Source: a virus
Virus record (IMG/VR): IMGVR_UViG_3300021139_000002
Span: 42,022 to 106,021 of that record
DNA: 64,000 bases
Strand: one strand, 5' to 3'
Shown here in pieces: positions 27,632 through 37,651 of this stretch (position 1 is the first letter of the stretch; every line of letters starts with the position of its first letter). The translations under genes and the position numbers were made by a program. Under the pieces are notes generated by a model that worked only from the letters and a program-made list of their open reading frames with translations, searched no databases and was not told where the DNA came from.

Positions 27632-30600
27632 TTATCCAGCAATTAAGGTTGTATTCAATTGTGCGGCTGTGATAGCATCGATTACTGCAATATCTGATGC
27701 TCGGGCACCGCTTATAAAAATTTCATTACTTTGACATGTAACTTCGTATAAACTACCAAAGTTATTAACAACAGGAACAATGACAAAGTTTGTAATATCA
27801 GGAGTTAACAAATTCATGATATAAGTCGACAACTCACTAAAGTGGAAACTTTGTCCAAAATCCCAGTTTTCTAATGCAAAGAAATTATTAATACCTTCTA
27901 GTATTTTAGAAATAATCTCGTTGTCACTGATTGTACTAGAAGAACTCTTAACCGCTTTAAACTTAGCCTGTAAGTTAATATCGGCGGAGGTTCCAAATAA
28001 TACCTTATATGTAACTGGTTGATATATTATTTCATCACTAATTGATTTAATAGGATCAAGTATATTTGCATAGTTATTATCAAGACTTTGACTAGATGGT
28101 GGTAGTGGTTTGCTACCCGATCCTGTTAGTAACCAATTTCTAAAACTTGTATCGTAATCACTAGTAAGCATATAGACATCTATTAAATTACTCTTGCTAG
28201 GATCAATTCTGTATTCTTCTCCACTATTATGTTGGTAGTGAAAACTTAAATCAGCACGACCGGGGTATGCTACATAGTTACTGGCCAAGACAAATTCATT
28301 AAAAGAATCTACCGTCTTAACGGTATTTGTATCAACAAAATAGTAAAGGTATTCAGTATCTAATATGTTACTATAATGTCCTCTTGCCGCATTCTCGGAT
28401 GAAAAAACAACATATTGATCAGTACTAACTGGAGTTAAACTCATGCCATCAGTTGTAAACTCAAACACCGCATAACCGTCCGACGTTCCAAGGTCATTAG
28501 AACTTCCTACAATATTTGCAAAGATATCAGGGTCTACTAATTGTCCTACGGTGCCGCTATCTTGATGGTTATAAAAACTTACTTCGACTCTAGATGGATC
28601 AACATATCCGTCTACTTCTATAATAGGTCCATTAATTTGCCAAACATAATCAGAACCTAAAGATTCGTTAGTTCCAGTTTTTGTATTAATAGACAACACC
28701 GTAATTTTATCTTTAACTACAGAATTATTGGTATAGTCAAAATTAACATCATTAGGATCGCTGTAGAAACCTGTTTGATTTACACTTTGGAAAATAAAAG
28801 ATGTTGTTCTATATCTAACTTTATATTCAGCTCCAGTCCATGTAAATGCAACCATCCAACTTGAATCTTTGTTTGCGTTGGTAACATCTCCTTGATATTC
28901 AAAACTAAAATCATTTACTAGATCTAAGTTTGTATCTTCAATAATCATCCAAGATCTTAAAGAAGAATCAAATCGTAAACCAAAATTTCTTTGTGTTAGG
29001 CATAGGTTAACTAGATCATTTTCAAAGGTATATGACAAAGTGTTAACAAACGCAGGAACAATTTCAACAGGAATAGATCCTTGGCCAGGTCGACTTCCTA
29101 GAATAATAGGGCCGGTGCCATCGGATAAATTTCCTTGTCCAACATTTGAACCATCCCCTATTACTTGTAATACCGTAGCCCAAATATAATCAACGGTCTT
29201 GTTTGTTTGTTGAGGAACAATTTTTCCGTTTGGTAAGAAATATTGCTGTGCTCCAGACGATGTCTTAGGAGGAACAAATTTTATAATAGCACCAGCAGTG
29301 ATATATTGTAGTACAGAACTCGTATACGTACCTACACTTTGTGGAACATTAACATTTAATCTTCTATTTTTAGAATAGAAAAATCCTCGACCTTGACCAG
29401 TTACTACATTTGACGAATTCCACTCATATGTAGGATCAATTAAATCAGAATTTAATGTGATCGATGCCATTCCTCTATAATGATCTAAGTAAAAATTTAA
29501 GAAGTAGTTAGAATCAATTATAGGTTCCAATTGTTGTTTAACAACAGAAAAAATATCATTCCTAGAAGAGTATGTAAATGTAAAATTCTTTTCTGTATTA
29601 TCTTTATAAACAATACCGTCTATTCCAAATATATTTGTAGAACTATATTTTCCGCTCACATCACTTAATTCGAAATACTTGCTTACACCGCTAGATTCTC
29701 TGTTAACACTTTTTACTTTTAAGATATTACTGGTCAACGTCAACGGTGCAATATTATAATCCTCTCCTGTTACCATACGATTCTGTGTATAATATGTTTG
29801 AGGAGCGTTCTTCTGTATGCTGGCATTTGTTTCCGGACCAGAACTATTAGAAATTGTATATTGTAAAGAGAATGTCACGGTCAACACATGATTTTGACCG
29901 CTCTTATTAGCATACGGAATACTAACAACAATCCCTGACATTTGGTCAGGCTTGATAGAATATGTCATTCCATTACTTTGACGATAAAATAATTGAAAAT
30001 TACCTTTAGGTAAATTTCCAAAAGTACCGTCTGCAAAAGTTAAATCAATCTGATCGTTATCTCGACTGGTTACGCTATAAAGATTTCTAATTGTTTGATT
30101 TAAACTATTATAGATAACATTGTTGCCTACAAGCGCAGGAACTTTAGTCCAAGGTGCAGATGGGTAAGATCCGCTAGGATCTAACTGCCATAACCATACA
30201 TCAGTATCATTAATGTTGTTGATATTGATACCAATAATCTCGTTAGGTACAGGATTACTAATATTAAAACTAGTAACACCTATGCTACCCTGTTTGAATA
30301 AGGCAAAAAATCCTGTGTTAGCACTTCCTGAACCCTGATTATCATTTTGAAATATGACTGAGAATTGTTCAGCTGGTTTTGGTGCTGTCTCATAAACATA
30401 GGGTTGGCCGCTAAACGTAGCAGGCACAATTTCAAAATTCATAGGAGTACCGTTGATGTTTTTTAAAAAACTAAAAACAGGTACATCTTGGTTTGTTGTG
30501 TTTAATTGGTATTGTTCTGTTAGTATGCCGTTTAATGTATTACGATCATTTGGTTTACCAAAAATTGTTACGCTCGGCATAGCAGAATTAAAAATGTTTG

Positions 30601-31069
30601 TAAATTGCTCGTACCAATTAGAATTAGATGGATCGTTCCACGCGATTGTTGTATTGGCTAAATTAACACCTGTACTATCAGTAACGCTGTCTGTTGTACT
30701 GACCGCTGTTACTTTTAACAGACCGTTAGCTGTACGGTTTCTTTTAGGAACATAGCTGATTAATTGTGCTAAACGTAAAATGCTATCACGACGCTGTGCT
30801 GTTTCTAAAAAGTTTTCACGAGCATTTAAATCAATACGGAAGGATAAGTTCTGTCCTAGGTAAGCAATGACATCAACTAATGCAACAAATTCACTACTAT
30901 CAATATAATCGTTGAAATCTTCAGGATAATTTTCTTGAAGATAGCCAATTAAAATGCGACGAATTGTTTCAAAGTCATAGCTCTGAAAGTCTGCATTTTT
31001 AAAAGATTGGTATATCTTTGTCCAATCTTCTGTTACCAGTAATTTTTTATTTGTTGATGGGATAGTCAT
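27632..31069 (-). CDS. 6: Baseplate wedge protein gp6
   Basis: 1145 residues; T4 gp6 has 660, so this is a long variant. The N-terminal portion (DWTKIYQSFKNADFQSYDFETIRRILIGYL, in pieces, then PEDFNDYIDSSEFVALVDVIAYLGQNLSFRIDLNARE) is the best conserved gp6 signature. The C-terminal part has FHFSELSTYIMNLL and TNFVIVPVV typical of the baseplate J/gp6 fold. gp6 forms the ring that joins wedges around the hub and tail tube. The extra length sits mainly in the middle. Followed directly by the giant protein gene. Confidence 0.9.
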   Translation of the reverse strand: MTIPSTNKKLLVTEDWTKIYQSFKNADFQSYDFETIRRILIGYLQENYPEDFNDYIDSSEFVALVDVIAYLGQNLSFRIDLNARENFLETAQRRDSILRLAQLISYVPKRNRTANGLLKVTAVSTTDSVTDSTGVNLANTTIAWNDPSNSNWYEQFTNIFNSAMPSVTIFGKPNDRNTLNGILTEQYQLNTTNQDVPVFSFLKNINGTPMNFEIVPATFSGQPYVYETAPKPAEQFSVIFQNDNQGSGSANTGFFALFKQGSIGVTSFNISNPVPNEIIGININNINDTDVWLWQLDPSGSYPSAPWTKVPALVGNNVIYNSLNQTIRNLYSVTSRDNDQIDLTFADGTFGNLPKGNFQLFYRQSNGMTYSIKPDQMSGIVVSIPYANKSGQNHVLTVTFSLQYTISNSSGPETNASIQKNAPQTYYTQNRMVTGEDYNIAPLTLTSNILKVKSVNRESSGVSKYFELSDVSGKYSSTNIFGIDGIVYKDNTEKNFTFTYSSRNDIFSVVKQQLEPIIDSNYFLNFYLDHYRGMASITLNSDLIDPTYEWNSSNVVTGQGRGFFYSKNRRLNVNVPQSVGTYTSSVLQYITAGAIIKFVPPKTSSGAQQYFLPNGKIVPQQTNKTVDYIWATVLQVIGDGSNVGQGNLSDGTGPIILGSRPGQGSIPVEIVPAFVNTLSYTFENDLVNLCLTQRNFGLRFDSSLRSWMIIEDTNLDLVNDFSFEYQGDVTNANKDSSWMVAFTWTGAEYKVRYRTTSFIFQSVNQTGFYSDPNDVNFDYTNNSVVKDKITVLSINTKTGTNESLGSDYVWQINGPIIEVDGYVDPSRVEVSFYNHQDSGTVGQLVDPDIFANIVGSSNDLGTSDGYAVFEFTTDGMSLTPVSTDQYVVFSSENAARGHYSNILDTEYLYYFVDTNTVKTVDSFNEFVLASNYVAYPGRADLSFHYQHNSGEEYRIDPSKSNLIDVYMLTSDYDTSFRNWLLTGSGSKPLPPSSQSLDNNYANILDPIKSISDEIIYQPVTYKVLFGTSADINLQAKFKAVKSSSSTISDNEIISKILEGINNFFALENWDFGQSFHFSELSTYIMNLLTPDITNFVIVPVVNNFGSLYEVTCQSNEIFISGARASDIAVIDAITAAQLNTTLIAG

Positions 31070-31086
31070 AATATTGTTCTACACCG

Positions 31087-31094
31087 TATTTATT
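31087..31094 (-). promoter_or_regulatory. Candidate late promoter before gp6
   Basis: The minus strand reads AATAAATA (7 of 8 to TATAAATA) in the 44-base gap between gp25 and gp6, about 18 bases before the gp6 ATG. Spacing allows a short leader. Function unproven. Confidence 0.35.
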
Positions 31095-31113
31095 TTATCT
31101 ATAAACCACATAC

Positions 31114-31551
31114 TTAATGTGAGAGTAATCCGATTTCCTGATCAAAAGTTAATTTTAAATTAGTCGATTGATCAGTGCCTTTTAGTTTAAGAGTAGCTTC
31201 AACTATAAAACCTGTAGGATATTCTGTGACATTTATTCTAGTCGGTGTTACCCTTGGATCACTATTACAAATACCTGTTATATCTTTATTCAGTGCTTCT
31301 CTAACATCAGGAGTCATTGGCTCCATTAATAGATCCCATACAATACTTCCAAACTGAGGATTCATCACTCGCTCACCTTTGCGAGTATTGAATTGGTTGA
31401 TGATATCTTGCTTGATTAAATCTAAATCAAATAATTTTGCCGTAGGATTTAAAGGGTCAACGCTACTATAACCTTTATAAAATTGAGTTGTTTTTAAAGG
31501 TTGTTCTAGTACTGCATTGGCTGTGGTAATTTCTATTGACTTGTATGGCAT
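31114..31551 (-). CDS. 25: Baseplate wedge protein gp25
   Basis: 145 residues; T4 gp25 has 132. RKGERVMNPQFGSIVWDLLMEP is the conserved gp25 core, including the EP motif, followed by PRVTPTRINVTEY and a terminal LKLTFDQEI. gp25 belongs to the lysozyme-like-fold sheath-initiator family and holds the first sheath ring on the baseplate. Flanked by gp5 and gp6, as expected for a wedge/hub gene cluster. Confidence 0.92.
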   Translation of the reverse strand: MPYKSIEITTANAVLEQPLKTTQFYKGYSSVDPLNPTAKLFDLDLIKQDIINQFNTRKGERVMNPQFGSIVWDLLMEPMTPDVREALNKDITGICNSDPRVTPTRINVTEYPTGFIVEATLKLKGTDQSTNLKLTFDQEIGLLSH

Positions 31552-31558
31552 AGTGTAT

Positions 31559-33874
31559 TTATTGTCCGGACTTAACTGGGTTTCCTTGACTATCAGTTAG
31601 GATGGTTCCTCCGCCAGTGGTAACGTTTGTTGAGGAATTAGCCGAGATTGTACTCTTTAATTGTCCTAAGAAACATTCGTAATATCCCTTTTTCTTAGCA
31701 TAGATATCAGGTGTACATAATCCTACCGCTTTGTACGCGGCTTCAAAATATGCAGGACTATTTTGATCAACTTTACATCTATCTTTCAAATACCAAACAC
31801 TAACTTCTGCTGCCACTGCTGGGTCATTTAATAATTTTGGATTGTTTACAAGGTCGTATCCTGAAAGGTTTCCGTACTTGGTATAGTTTGCTCTACCAGT
31901 TAATTGAATATACCCTCTACCAATAAATGCCGCGCCGTCTCCAGGTTGAGTATTTCCTAATCCTCTACCTTTAGAAGTGTTGTAGCCATACAAGAATTCA
32001 GGAAGACTATTGTTAGGATTACCGGCATATTGCTGAGCCAGTGCTTGGTCGCCTTTGAATACACTTGGAAATACTTGTAATAGTCTAGCGGCAGAATAAT
32101 TAAATCCTTCCTCAACGGTTTTCCATCCGCTCTCTCCGCCCGCAATTCCTAACAATGCGGCTTGAGCATAAGGACTTGTAAATCCTAATTTTGCACACGC
32201 AGTTTTAATAGCTGCTTGTCCAGCTTTGCCAGCAGGTGCATTAATTTCAGCCGCCCTCTTAGGATCGCAAGTTCCGGGAACAATGTCTGGTTGGTTGGCA
32301 GGATCTTGGACTCCTGAGTTAGGGTTAATCTCAGCGCCGGCGGCTGCTCTTGCAGAGCCCGGGCCAGTACTCAAAGTAGCGTCTGTTGCTTGTGAACTAA
32401 ATTTTGATGGATTAACGTTCTCGTGCTGAGGCCAAGGTTCATGTGTTGGCACACGTTGCATAATTGAGGTAATTGTTCCTGTGTTATAAAACTTATCAGG
32501 ACCCCAACCGTAATTTACATCTCTGTTAGGCAAGCTATGAATATCTAATAGTGGAGGTGCTTCTGCACTTTCTGGAGAAGTAGGCGCACTAGCCGGAGGA
32601 CCGTTAAAGTGAACTTGAGCTCCTACCATTACAATATTGCCGTTGGCATCAACACTAAACACTCCGCCAGATCCTACCATAACACTTTCGCCACCAATAA
32701 GGTTCATGCCATTTGAGGCAGCGGCCATGATATCTTTTCCAACATTTAAATGGAAGTCACTTAGTACGGTCATCTTTGCAACATCACCGATTGCTAAATC
32801 GTAATTACTTTTAACAGATATCTTACTATAATCGTCGATAGCAAGGTAATGATATCCGCCAATATTTGTTTCCATATTTTTAACTGATCTCATATGGATA
32901 TCTCGACCTGCTTCAATATTAACATCTCGACCTGCTCGGAAGTTAAAATCTTGTTCAGTGTGTATACTCACGCTGTCAGCCGCATACATATCAATTTTAC
33001 CATTACTGGTTAGTTCAATCCATGCAGACCCTTTGCTATTGCCGATATAAATTAAATCTTGGCTATTGTGCAACAATATTTGATGACCGGTTCTTGTTCT
33101 TATTCTAACAAGTTCGTTCTGTCCGTTGATGTCCCCGTCGTCCATGACAAACGTACTGCCACCTAATCTACTAACAGGTGCAATACGTTTGCTTTCATAA
33201 CCTATTTGTGCAGTTTTTCCGCCAGGGCTTGTATCTAATGGGCCTGGAGTACTAATACCAAACACACCGCTTGGAACTTCTCGTCTGGCGCTACTTGATG
33301 TAACACCTCTAGTAGTATCTAACAACAATCCTTGTTGTACTAATCTATCTGCAAAGGGATGTACTGGTTTTTTTATTACGTTCGGATCTGGCACATCGTT
33401 TGTTTGTGTGCTTTTTAAAAATTCTGCAACAGGTAGATATGTTGTACCATATCTTTGTATCTGTTCAGGAGTCATTGATGTTTGTTGACTGGCAGCAATC
33501 CCGGGTATCATGTGATTCTGAAACTGATCAGGAACACACCCCATCCAGTAACCTTGGTTAGGATCTCCATCAATAAAAATAACCAGCACAACGGTTCCAA
33601 TATCAGGAGGAACCATCCACATACCGTATGACTTTTGTACGTCATTAAAGTTACTGCTATTATTACCTTCGTATCTAATAGATGTAACTCCGTAGAAAGG
33701 ACTTAGATAACGAACAATATACGTGTCTGTTTGATAGTCAATAGAGTTTTGTAGTGTTTTTATTAAAGACACTTCTAAACTTCCCATATATGTAGGATCA
33801 AGGTTATTGGTTATCTCAGCTAGGAACGGACCTGCTGAGGGTAACTTGCCTCTCGCTCTTTTCTCAACTGCCAT
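31559..33874 (-). CDS. 5: Baseplate hub/spike gp5 with C-terminal GH19-like muramidase domain
   Basis: 771 residues. The N-terminal 150 residues (GSLEVSLIKTL, MWMVPPDIGTVVLVIFIDGDPNQGYWMG) are the OB-fold domain of gp5/VgrG-type spikes. Residues about 270-420 are the repetitive beta-helical needle (KIDMYAADSVSIHTEQ, FRAGRDVNIEAGRDIHM). Residues about 535-745 form a GH19-like chitinase/endolysin domain: LLGIAGGESGWKT with the candidate catalytic Glu, and FIGRGYIQLTGRANYTKYG. T4 gp5 carries an unrelated lysozyme between OB fold and needle, so both the enzyme class and its position differ. The domain would cut peptidoglycan during injection. Confidence 0.88.
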   Translation of the reverse strand: MAVEKRARGKLPSAGPFLAEITNNLDPTYMGSLEVSLIKTLQNSIDYQTDTYIVRYLSPFYGVTSIRYEGNNSSNFNDVQKSYGMWMVPPDIGTVVLVIFIDGDPNQGYWMGCVPDQFQNHMIPGIAASQQTSMTPEQIQRYGTTYLPVAEFLKSTQTNDVPDPNVIKKPVHPFADRLVQQGLLLDTTRGVTSSSARREVPSGVFGISTPGPLDTSPGGKTAQIGYESKRIAPVSRLGGSTFVMDDGDINGQNELVRIRTRTGHQILLHNSQDLIYIGNSKGSAWIELTSNGKIDMYAADSVSIHTEQDFNFRAGRDVNIEAGRDIHMRSVKNMETNIGGYHYLAIDDYSKISVKSNYDLAIGDVAKMTVLSDFHLNVGKDIMAAASNGMNLIGGESVMVGSGGVFSVDANGNIVMVGAQVHFNGPPASAPTSPESAEAPPLLDIHSLPNRDVNYGWGPDKFYNTGTITSIMQRVPTHEPWPQHENVNPSKFSSQATDATLSTGPGSARAAAGAEINPNSGVQDPANQPDIVPGTCDPKRAAEINAPAGKAGQAAIKTACAKLGFTSPYAQAALLGIAGGESGWKTVEEGFNYSAARLLQVFPSVFKGDQALAQQYAGNPNNSLPEFLYGYNTSKGRGLGNTQPGDGAAFIGRGYIQLTGRANYTKYGNLSGYDLVNNPKLLNDPAVAAEVSVWYLKDRCKVDQNSPAYFEAAYKAVGLCTPDIYAKKKGYYECFLGQLKSTISANSSTNVTTGGGTILTDSQGNPVKSGQ

Positions 33875-33879
33875 TTATA

Positions 33880-36800
33880 TTACCTTATCATTATTTTATC
33901 TAAAGGACTTGTTCCTGCAGATTTACTACCAAATTTGTTAACTACAGAACTGCCCAAGTCTCCCACAATATTAACTGGGCCTAATTGGTTTCTAACTCCT
34001 ATGAAGTTTCCTTCTAAAGATCCCGGTATTCCTGTTGGACCCATTAACGAATTTCTTTCTGCATATAATTTAGCACCAAGTACTAAAGCATCTGTACTAT
34101 TGTTAATGCCTAATTTGCTTAGGTAATTGTTAAGAACAGACGGAGAGTTTGAAGCCGCAGTTTGTGCAGAGTCAGTGGGCAATTGATCTTGAGAAACATC
34201 TCGAACATTATTTGCTCCATAGGTCCTAGCCAGTGCTTGCAATCCTCCACGTGCTGTTAGTTGATTTAAGAAAGATTGATCCGGCGCAGGGTTAGGAGCA
34301 GTATTGTACGGTGTTGTAGGTGGCAAATTAGCAATCCCATTAGCGCCCAATCCGTTTAAGTTTATACCCTGAGCAGATGCAATACCAAGATCAGTATTTT
34401 CTGGAGTACTACTTACTATGTTTTCTAGTTGTCCAACAACTTTACTTTGTAGGTTAGGACTTAGACCAGATAACTGACTTTGATTAACACCAAATAAAGA
34501 TGCTATTGCTAGAGGATCTGCTTTGTTTCCTTGTAAAGCAGATTGTATATTAGTGCCTGCGTTGTTTATTAAACTTGCACCACTATCAGGCATATTCGAT
34601 ACTGCGGATAGCGCATTTGTATTAAGTCCTGTGGCAATACCTGTTGTAGGTATCGCTGACGGCGGTGTTGCTAATTGTTGAGATCTAATACCGTATGCCG
34701 TTGTAGAATCTGTATTATTTTGTACAAGTTGTAGAACTGCTCCAACACCTATGCCGGATCCTACAGCAGTGGCTTGATTAATTTTTCTACCTTGTTCACC
34801 TAAGAACTGATTTAACAATTGAGCAGCAGGTCCTTTGACACCAAAACTATTTGCTAGTTGCATACCCATTGCTTGTACATATCCGCCAGGACTATATACT
34901 CGTTGTTGTAGACCAACTGCGGCTTTGCTAGGTAGTGGCATTCCAAATGCAGGTTGGTATTGCCCGCCTGGTATAGAACCACCAAATACTTGAGTAGACA
35001 ATCTGGTCATACCTGCTAAATTAGAAGTTGCACCGCTGACATTAACTACTCCAACGGTTCCGCCTAAGCCTCCTGTCGCATTTGTAAAATTACTCAATTG
35101 TCCAGGAAGTCCGGGACTAGGTAGTCCTCGATCAAGTTGTGACCATAAGTTTAATTCATCTGGTCGTTGTCCCGGAGCTTCATCAACTGCTGGTGTTTGG
35201 TCAGCGGTAACTGCATCAGATCTATTAGGAGTTAGTCGTGTATGTTTAGAAGGATCAGTTGGTGCAAATTGACCTTCGTTACTAGGAACTTTTTTAGCAG
35301 GTAGCTGTCCAGGTTGTCTTATCACTTCTAACGATTGTTTAAACACACCGTCTTTAATTTTACTATTACATTTTGTAACTCTGTAAACACCACTAAATGG
35401 AACTAACTCTGCATCAAATTGCATTGCACCAGTTGGTCCTATATCTACTGGATTTAAAAAATTCAAAGTTACTAAGACCTCGCCATAGGTATGCGCTGCC
35501 TCCCCGTTTTCTAATTGTCTAGGAGTATTAGAAGTTGGTTTTATATTTTGATTACCAATGCCTCCGGTACATAGATAAAACGGATCTCCTAGAATTTCTA
35601 ATTCTCCCTGAATTAAGTTAGCCTTGCTATCTGTAATTGCATTATGCATGGCTTTGGCCATCGCATAGTAAGGATCTCGTTGTGTTTGGCCCCCGTTATC
35701 TTTTTGCTGGTCAGTTAATTCTGCCGTAGACATCGTAGGTGCAGTAGGTAACCCGCTTTTATTATAAAGGTCAAGAGAGGCAGCAGCCTTTTTTCCTGAG
35801 TCAGTAAGCGGAGTTACGTTGCCCAAATCAACCTTGTTTGATTTAGCACCTGCTTCTCTTGCTGGAGCACTATTAATAGCACTACCTAATACTTTAGGAA
35901 TTGCTTCAAAATATAATAAATCAAATTTTAACTTAAAATTAAGAATATCTATATTTTGTCCAGAATAGATGTAATTGTATTCACGAAGACTCATCTTGAC
36001 TAAGGCGGTAGAATCAACTACTTGTTTTCCATAGTTAGGAATTCGTGTATATAAAATTTTATAAGGTGTGATTACATAGGTATAAGTTTGATATGGTTTA
36101 TTCTTGTCAGGATCGATTGCATCTTGATTTTCGACTTCTACCTTAATTAAAAAATAATCAACTAATCCATCTTTAACAACAGACTTCCATTCTGATTGAG
36201 AACTTAATTTTCTAAGTATTTCTCGAACATAATGACTATCTCTAATAATTGCTGTTATACATTCGTTTATGCTTTTACCTTCAGGAAATTGAACTACAGG
36301 ATTACTAGGAGATATTTTATAAAACTCAGGATTCTTAGCGTTCTGTTCAGGAGTCGGCTTAGTTTGATCAGTTGGCTGGTTTGCTGTAGGTTTAGTATTA
36401 GTACCAGCGTCAGGAAATTTATATAAAGTATTGTCTTTTAATATTTCAGTAACTTTACTTTTAGAAATATCATTTCCACCATCAACCCAGCCTTTAGCAT
36501 CATCCCAAGAAGGAAATTTAATTTTGTAAATATCATATCCCTTGCCTGCACCTGCGTTCTTTGCTTCTTCTTGAACTTGTTTATTAACACCATCAATTAG
36601 GTTAGATAAGATTCCTTCAACGGTATTGCCGTTGATACTGATAGGTCTTTTAATTTCGCTAGGATTTCCTAATATACGTTCAGTATTAGGAACTGCTTTG
36701 ACAGAATATTTTGTTCCTTTTTCGTCAACATTGATATCCATTTCTGTTATGGTTATTGTAAAATATCTTGTTGATTGGTCTACGGTTGAAGGTTCTGGTA

Positions 36801-37350
36801 AATCTGCATCATCAGTATACCCTTTAAATTCTATTCGAAGAACAAGAGTTGCACCAGAATAACTAGGATATCCGGCAGCAATAGATGCAACACTTAACGC
36901 TTCTAAAAATCCGTTTATACTATAAGGCTCAAATACGGTAAACGAAATATTTGTAGCCATGGTCATGCCAGTTCGATTGTCCGGAGTCATCAATGTTTCA
37001 ATTTCAACATCGTCTATAAACAAATCAAATCTGCCAGGACTATGTTCGTTGAAGCCACCGACTAATCCTGCTACCATAGTGGCATTTGTGTTTGAACTAA
37101 CAGCTCCGCCTGTGTACTGAATTCCTGTGCTACCTTTGCCGCCAGATTTTAAAATCACATAATCTAAATTATCTTTGGCCCATTTTTTAGGATCGCCTAC
37201 ATCTGCTTTGCTAACTGCTGCTAATGTAAAAATAGGCGTAACAGATCTATACTTGTTAAGGACGTTAGAACCTTTACCCTGAATAAGTTTAGGATCTCTA
37301 TTAGGGTTTGACGGTTTTTCTGTTTTATTTTCTACAGCTGAATCTGCCAT
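33880..37350 (-). CDS. Large baseplate hub-region structural protein (gp27 position)
   Basis: 1156 residues. N-terminal region RFDLFIDDVEIETLMTP, NISFTVFEPYSINGFLEAL and LVLRIEFKGYTD resembles tail-hub proteins of marine T4-like phages. A central region has VYRVTKCNSKIKDGVFKQSLEVIRQPG, a common ending of hub beta domains. The last 450 residues are low-complexity Ala/Asn/Gly/Ser, interrupted by many short hydrophobic stretches. Immediately upstream of gp5 in the operon, where a gp27-like partner of the spike would be expected; that assignment is by position and fold impression only. The long disordered tail is unusual. Confidence 0.62.
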   Translation of the reverse strand: MADSAVENKTEKPSNPNRDPKLIQGKGSNVLNKYRSVTPIFTLAAVSKADVGDPKKWAKDNLDYVILKSGGKGSTGIQYTGGAVSSNTNATMVAGLVGGFNEHSPGRFDLFIDDVEIETLMTPDNRTGMTMATNISFTVFEPYSINGFLEALSVASIAAGYPSYSGATLVLRIEFKGYTDDADLPEPSTVDQSTRYFTITITEMDINVDEKGTKYSVKAVPNTERILGNPSEIKRPISINGNTVEGILSNLIDGVNKQVQEEAKNAGAGKGYDIYKIKFPSWDDAKGWVDGGNDISKSKVTEILKDNTLYKFPDAGTNTKPTANQPTDQTKPTPEQNAKNPEFYKISPSNPVVQFPEGKSINECITAIIRDSHYVREILRKLSSQSEWKSVVKDGLVDYFLIKVEVENQDAIDPDKNKPYQTYTYVITPYKILYTRIPNYGKQVVDSTALVKMSLREYNYIYSGQNIDILNFKLKFDLLYFEAIPKVLGSAINSAPAREAGAKSNKVDLGNVTPLTDSGKKAAASLDLYNKSGLPTAPTMSTAELTDQQKDNGGQTQRDPYYAMAKAMHNAITDSKANLIQGELEILGDPFYLCTGGIGNQNIKPTSNTPRQLENGEAAHTYGEVLVTLNFLNPVDIGPTGAMQFDAELVPFSGVYRVTKCNSKIKDGVFKQSLEVIRQPGQLPAKKVPSNEGQFAPTDPSKHTRLTPNRSDAVTADQTPAVDEAPGQRPDELNLWSQLDRGLPSPGLPGQLSNFTNATGGLGGTVGVVNVSGATSNLAGMTRLSTQVFGGSIPGGQYQPAFGMPLPSKAAVGLQQRVYSPGGYVQAMGMQLANSFGVKGPAAQLLNQFLGEQGRKINQATAVGSGIGVGAVLQLVQNNTDSTTAYGIRSQQLATPPSAIPTTGIATGLNTNALSAVSNMPDSGASLINNAGTNIQSALQGNKADPLAIASLFGVNQSQLSGLSPNLQSKVVGQLENIVSSTPENTDLGIASAQGINLNGLGANGIANLPPTTPYNTAPNPAPDQSFLNQLTARGGLQALARTYGANNVRDVSQDQLPTDSAQTAASNSPSVLNNYLSKLGINNSTDALVLGAKLYAERNSLMGPTGIPGSLEGNFIGVRNQLGPVNIVGDLGSSVVNKFGSKSAGTSPLDKIMIR

Positions 37351-37351
37351 T

Positions 37352-37651
37352 TTAAATTCCTAATGTTTTTTTCATTGCACTCATTTTAGGAATGTATATC
37401 TTAACTCCTGGTACCATGTCATATGTAGGATCTTTTAGTATAGATGGATTACGGGCAGCAAATACCCACCATAAATTTGCATCGTTATATAAATCGTATG
37501 CTAATAAATCTGGTCTATTTTCGTAACTCTTTGTAATTGTAAAAACAACATCATCACTTTCAGCAGGAACCTGACGCCAGGTCATGACATCTAAGTAACC
37601 TAGACTTTGATCTGTATTGTAATACGGACTTGTGCTATTGTATTCAGCCAT
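37352..37651 (-). CDS. 53: Baseplate wedge protein gp53
   Basis: 99 residues. YENRPDLLAYDLYNDANLWWVFAARNPSILKDPTYDM (in pieces) and PGVKIYIPK are the LysM-like region of gp53. T4 gp53 is about twice this length, so only the core is present. gp53 adds to the wedge before hub-wedge joining. ATG overlaps the gp48-like stop by one base. Confidence 0.82.
   Translation of the reverse strand: MAEYNSTSPYYNTDQSLGYLDVMTWRQVPAESDDVVFTITKSYENRPDLLAYDLYNDANLWWVFAARNPSILKDPTYDMVPGVKIYIPKMSAMKKTLGI

Noticed and set aside
31552-31561. Late promoter (AATAAATA, minus strand) before gp25
   Set aside because: The element is formed by the gp5 stop region and lies so close to the gp25 ATG that transcription would start inside the gene.
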